This document shows, piece by piece, positions 11,424 to 12,080 of a stretch of 12,080 nucleotides of DNA (its first letter is position 1; every line of letters starts with the position of its first letter). The notes beneath the pieces are model-generated. The model saw only the letters and a list, made by a program, of their open reading frames with translations, searched no databases and was not told the DNA's origin. This DNA is from Anaerolineales bacterium (GTDB lineage Bacteria > Chloroflexota > Anaerolineae > 4572-78 > J111). The stretch is taken from the NCBI GenBank assembly GCA_012032575.1, contig JAAUSP010000195.1:1-12080 (forward strand), given 5' to 3'. A program made the position numbers and the translations under genes.

Positions 11424-12080
11424 ATGAAGTATCACATTTGGACCGCCGGCTGCCAGATGAACGTGGCCGATTCGCAGCGGGTCGGCTCGGAGCTGGAAAA
11501 GCTGGGCTATCACTACACCGACAGTTACCGCGAGGCCGACATCGTCGTGCTCAACACCTGCGTGGTGCGCCAGAGCGCCGAAGATAAAGCTGTCGGCTTT
11601 TTGTGGAGCCTCAAGCCGCTCAAAGAGGCCCGGCCCGATAAAGTGCTGGCCCTGATGGGCTGTATGGTTGGGGCCAAAGGCGGCAGCCAACTGGTCAAAG
11701 CCTTTCCCCACGTGGACGTGTTTATGCCGCCCAGCGAACCCGGTCCCCTGGTTGACTTTTTGCTGGCCCGCGAAAGCGAGCAGGCCGCCCTGGCCTTTCG
11801 CCACCACCTGCAAGATGAAGAAACCCGGCTGGTCCTGCCCGAGCACCAGCAAAATAAGCTTATCACCGCCCACGTGCCGATCATCTACGGCTGCAACCAT
11901 GTCTGCACCTTTTGCATCATCCCCGCCCGGCGCGGGCGCGAGCGCAGCCGCTCCATCGGCGAGATTGCCGCCGAAACCCGCAGCCTGGTAGCCCAGGGCG
12001 TGCGCGAAGTGACCCTGCTCGGCCAGATTGTGGACCGCTACGGCTTTGACGTGCCCGACGGCCCGCGCCTGCCCGACCTG
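11424..12080 (+). CDS. miaB: MiaB-type tRNA methylthiotransferase, C-terminus outside window
   Basis: The first 219 residues of a radical SAM methylthiotransferase that adds 2-methylthio to isopentenyl-adenosine at position 37 of tRNA. The N-terminal UPF0004 domain carries the three Cys that bind the auxiliary cluster: C10 (TAGCQMN), C46 (NTCVVR) and C80 (MGCM). The radical SAM motif is CNHVCTFC (C157, C161, C164), followed by IIPARRGRERSRS. VTLLGQIVDRYG corresponds to the MiaB signature usually written LLGQNVDSYG. MiaB is the closest fit, but MtaB or RimO-like relatives cannot be fully excluded without the C-terminal TRAM domain. ATG 11424 has AAGGGGA (about 11410-11416) upstream. The frame is intact to the window end. 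Confidence 0.9.
   Translation, partial: MKYHIWTAGCQMNVADSQRVGSELEKLGYHYTDSYREADIVVLNTCVVRQSAEDKAVGFLWSLKPLKEARPDKVLALMGCMVGAKGGSQLVKAFPHVDVFMPPSEPGPLVDFLLARESEQAALAFRHHLQDEETRLVLPEHQQNKLITAHVPIIYGCNHVCTFCIIPARRGRERSRSIGEIAAETRSLVAQGVREVTLLGQIVDRYGFDVPDGPRLPDL

Noticed and set aside
11388..11900. Minus-strand ORF antisense to miaB
   Set aside because: It is a shadow of the well-conserved miaB frame and begins within its coding region.

Overview
The window is about 12 kb of moderately GC-rich bacterial chromosome. It reads as a draft or metagenome contig from a Chloroflexota (Anaerolineae-like) bacterium. That placement is inference, based on the overall style of the proteins (citrate synthase pair, BaxI_1-type Bax inhibitor, MiaB) and on the many intergenic hairpins built from 7-9 bp tandem units. 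No rRNA, tRNA, CRISPR array or complete insertion sequence was found.

Layout. 1-705 (-): radical SAM enzyme AmrS, running off the left edge. 840-2183 (+): a TetR regulator and an APCDD1-like beta-barrel protein; two copies of one operator-like palindrome (784-799, 1526-1541) sit in front of them. 2259-4189 (-): a citrate synthase and a class I methyltransferase, reading from a near-consensus promoter. 4523-5754 (+): a second, divergent citrate synthase with an N-terminal helix-turn-helix; a 22-bp palindrome lies between the two divergent promoters. 5806-6495 (-): UPF0173 metal-dependent hydrolase. 6700-7551 (+): membrane-anchored transglutaminase-like protein. 7552-8761: a decayed stretch with a truncated antitoxin-like ORF, a small gene, the internally deleted remnant of its expected HNH-nuclease partner, and repeats. 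8762-8995: tiny protein with a duplicated CxHx7CxxC motif. 9151-9900: Bax inhibitor-1-like membrane protein. 9932-11366: DUF433/DUF5615 toxin-antitoxin pair followed 3 bp later by a solitary beta-class DNA methyltransferase. 11424-end: miaB, cut by the window.

Four otherwise well-conserved genes (amrS, both citrate synthases, the DNA methyltransferase) each carry an apparent single-base deletion, mostly a lost G in a G-run. One citrate synthase also has an in-frame TGA. The shared pattern points to consensus errors in the assembly more than to four independent pseudogenes, but this cannot be settled from the sequence alone.

The best candidates for new biology are four. First, the HTH-citrate synthase as a possible metabolite-responsive regulator of the divergent citrate synthase/methyltransferase operon. 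Second, the TetR-APCDD1 module, with a cysteine-free bacterial relative of an animal Wnt-pathway domain. Third, the heptad/nonamer self-complementary repeats, several of which supply the stop codons of neighbouring genes. Fourth, the small duplicated CxHx7CxxC protein.
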